Source of the DNA: Blastocatellia bacterium
GTDB taxonomy: Bacteria; Acidobacteriota; Blastocatellia; HR10; J050
DNA length: 64,000 nt
Assembly (NCBI GenBank): GCA_025054955.1
Contig: JANWZE010000086.1
Coordinates: 1-64,000, forward strand
Direction of reading: 5' to 3'
Shown one piece after another: positions 63,112-64,000 of this stretch. The position numbers and the translations under genes are program-made. How positions within the stretch are numbered: the first letter of the stretch is position 1; every line of letters begins with the position of its first letter. Below the pieces are notes generated by a model. The model did no database searches. It was not told where the DNA came from and was given only the letters and a program-made list of their open reading frames with translations.

Positions 63112-64000
63112 AGCAACTCCTCCTCTACCTGTGACAGGGCATTGATGAAGAGATCAATCTCTGGTTGACGAAGCGTCAGCGGCGGCAACACCCGCAACAC
63201 ATGCGGGTCATCGGCCAATCCGGTGAGGATACGACGCTGGAGCAAGCCTTGCTGGAACGCCGCTGCCGGTTGCTTGAAGCGAATTCCTAAAAGGAATCCC
63301 AGCCCGGTGATCTGCTCAACGCTGGACAGTGCTTGACAGCGTTCCATCAAGTAACGGCTCTGCTGGCGCACGTTGTCCAACAATTGTTCCTGCGCGATGA
63401 CCTCAAGTGTGGCCGTCAACGCCGCGCAAGCCAGCGGCCCGCCACCAAACGTCGTTCCAAAGTCGCCATAGCCGACGCGCGACGCGATGGCCTCGGTGAC
63501 CAGCACGGCGCCCATCGGCACGCCGCTGGCGATGCCTTTGGCCAATGTCATAATGTCGGGCGTGACGCCCCAGCGTGGCGCAAAGAAAAATTCGCCGGTG
63601 CGCCCCATGCCGGTCTGGACCTCATCGTAGATCAACAGCGCGCCATATTGATTACACAGCCGCCGCAATCCTTGGTAGAACTCGGCTGACGCCATGCGAA
63701 CGCCAGCCATGCTTTGAATCGGCTCCAGAAGAACGCCGGCCACGGTCTCATTCATCTTGGCGGCGACGGCCTGCAAATCGCCAAACGGAACGTGATGGTG
63801 ATCAGGCACGAGCGGGGCAATGCCCTTGTGATATTTGCTTGAGCCGGTAGCGCTCAGCGCCGCCATCGTTCGCCCGTGAAAACCGCCTTCAAACGAGATG
63901 ATGCCTGTTCGGCCGGTCAGTTTTCGCGCCAGCTTGATCGCGTTTTCATTGGCCTCAGCGCCCGAGTTCACAAAAAAGACTTTGCTCAATCCGACGGGGG
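63108..64000 (-). CDS. argD: Acetylornithine aminotransferase (5' end outside window)
   Basis: This is the C-terminal part of a class III PLP aminotransferase. It has VFFVNSGAEANENAIKLAR, FEGGFHGRTMAALSATGS, LLIYDEVQTGMGRTG and the PLP Lys in LAKGIASGVPMGA. It makes N-acetylornithine from the semialdehyde. The gene continues beyond 64000, so roughly the first 90-100 residues are not seen. It overlaps argF' by 4 bp, giving an argD-argF'-argB order. Confidence 0.94.
   Translation of the reverse strand, partial: PVGLSKVFFVNSGAEANENAIKLARKLTGRTGIISFEGGFHGRTMAALSATGSSKYHKGIAPLVPDHHHVPFGDLQAVAAKMNETVAGVLLEPIQSMAGVRMASAEFYQGLRRLCNQYGALLIYDEVQTGMGRTGEFFFAPRWGVTPDIMTLAKGIASGVPMGAVLVTEAIASRVGYGDFGTTFGGGPLACAALTATLEVIAQEQLLDNVRQQSRYLMERCQALSSVEQITGLGFLLGIRFKQPAAAFQQGLLQRRILTGLADDPHVLRVLPPLTLRQPEIDLFINALSQVEEELL

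Overview
The window looks like a chromosome segment of a free-living Gram-negative-type bacterium. The best guess is an Acidobacteriota member, perhaps Blastocatellia-like. This is inferred from gene style: a Ser/Thr kinase joined to TolB-like and TPR domains, many secreted proteins with carboxypeptidase-regulatory-like domains, FG-GAP propellers, an O-antigen ligase with flippases, and an MlaF-type ATPase. No rRNA or other taxonomic marker is present. No tRNA, rRNA or CRISPR array was seen.

Layout. Positions 1-322 hold dispersed repeats. Positions 323-8781 (minus) form one exopolysaccharide/O-antigen operon read from 8781 down: FecR/lamin-tail protein, TPR/CBM-like protein, O-antigen ligase/polymerase, Wzx flippase, methyltransferase, GT4 glycosyltransferase, DUF457 membrane protein. 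Positions 9160-14511 (plus) carry three secreted proteins; two are tandem paralogues with seven FG-GAP repeats each. At 15016-17817 (minus) lies an M1-type peptidase, and at 17928-19373 (plus) yacG, a TlpA-like thioredoxin and a PEGA protein. Positions 19516-27110 hold a methyltransferase, a secreted Ig-like protein, and a minus-strand operon yceH-GT-methyltransferase-GT. Positions 27376-35989 hold a metallophosphoesterase, DUF190/crcB, the kinase, a lipoprotein MsrB and a reprolysin-like metalloprotease.

Positions 36466-41503 hold two small proteins, an M23 peptidase, a second flippase with a translationally coupled methyltransferase, and an MlaF-like ATPase. Positions 41500-47526 (minus) hold kptA and the conserved block NHL protein-M50 protease-trpS-scpA-scpB-rluB. 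Positions 47693-49533 are a graveyard: an RHS-repeat pseudogene and an internally deleted group II intron. Positions 50207-59395 (plus) hold an SLC13 permease, cysteine dioxygenase, a regulatory-domain protein, accD-folC, LD-carboxypeptidase and argH. After a 1.6 kb repeat-rich gap, argD (cut by the window end), the N-acyl-ornithine carbamoyltransferase argF' and argB run on the minus strand.

How it fits together: three separate loci make, decorate or export surface polysaccharide. Several more genes send proteins to the envelope. The arg genes serve arginine synthesis through acylated intermediates. Intergenic DNA is unusually rich in short dispersed repeats: two MITE-like families with terminal inverted repeats, several non-palindromic families, and locus-specific two-copy repeats of about 72 bp period. 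The most unusual observations are these repeat families, the gutted group II intron, the RHS pseudogene whose seen stops are all TAG at Tyr-like positions, and the MlaF-like ATPase lacking both the catalytic Glu and the switch His.
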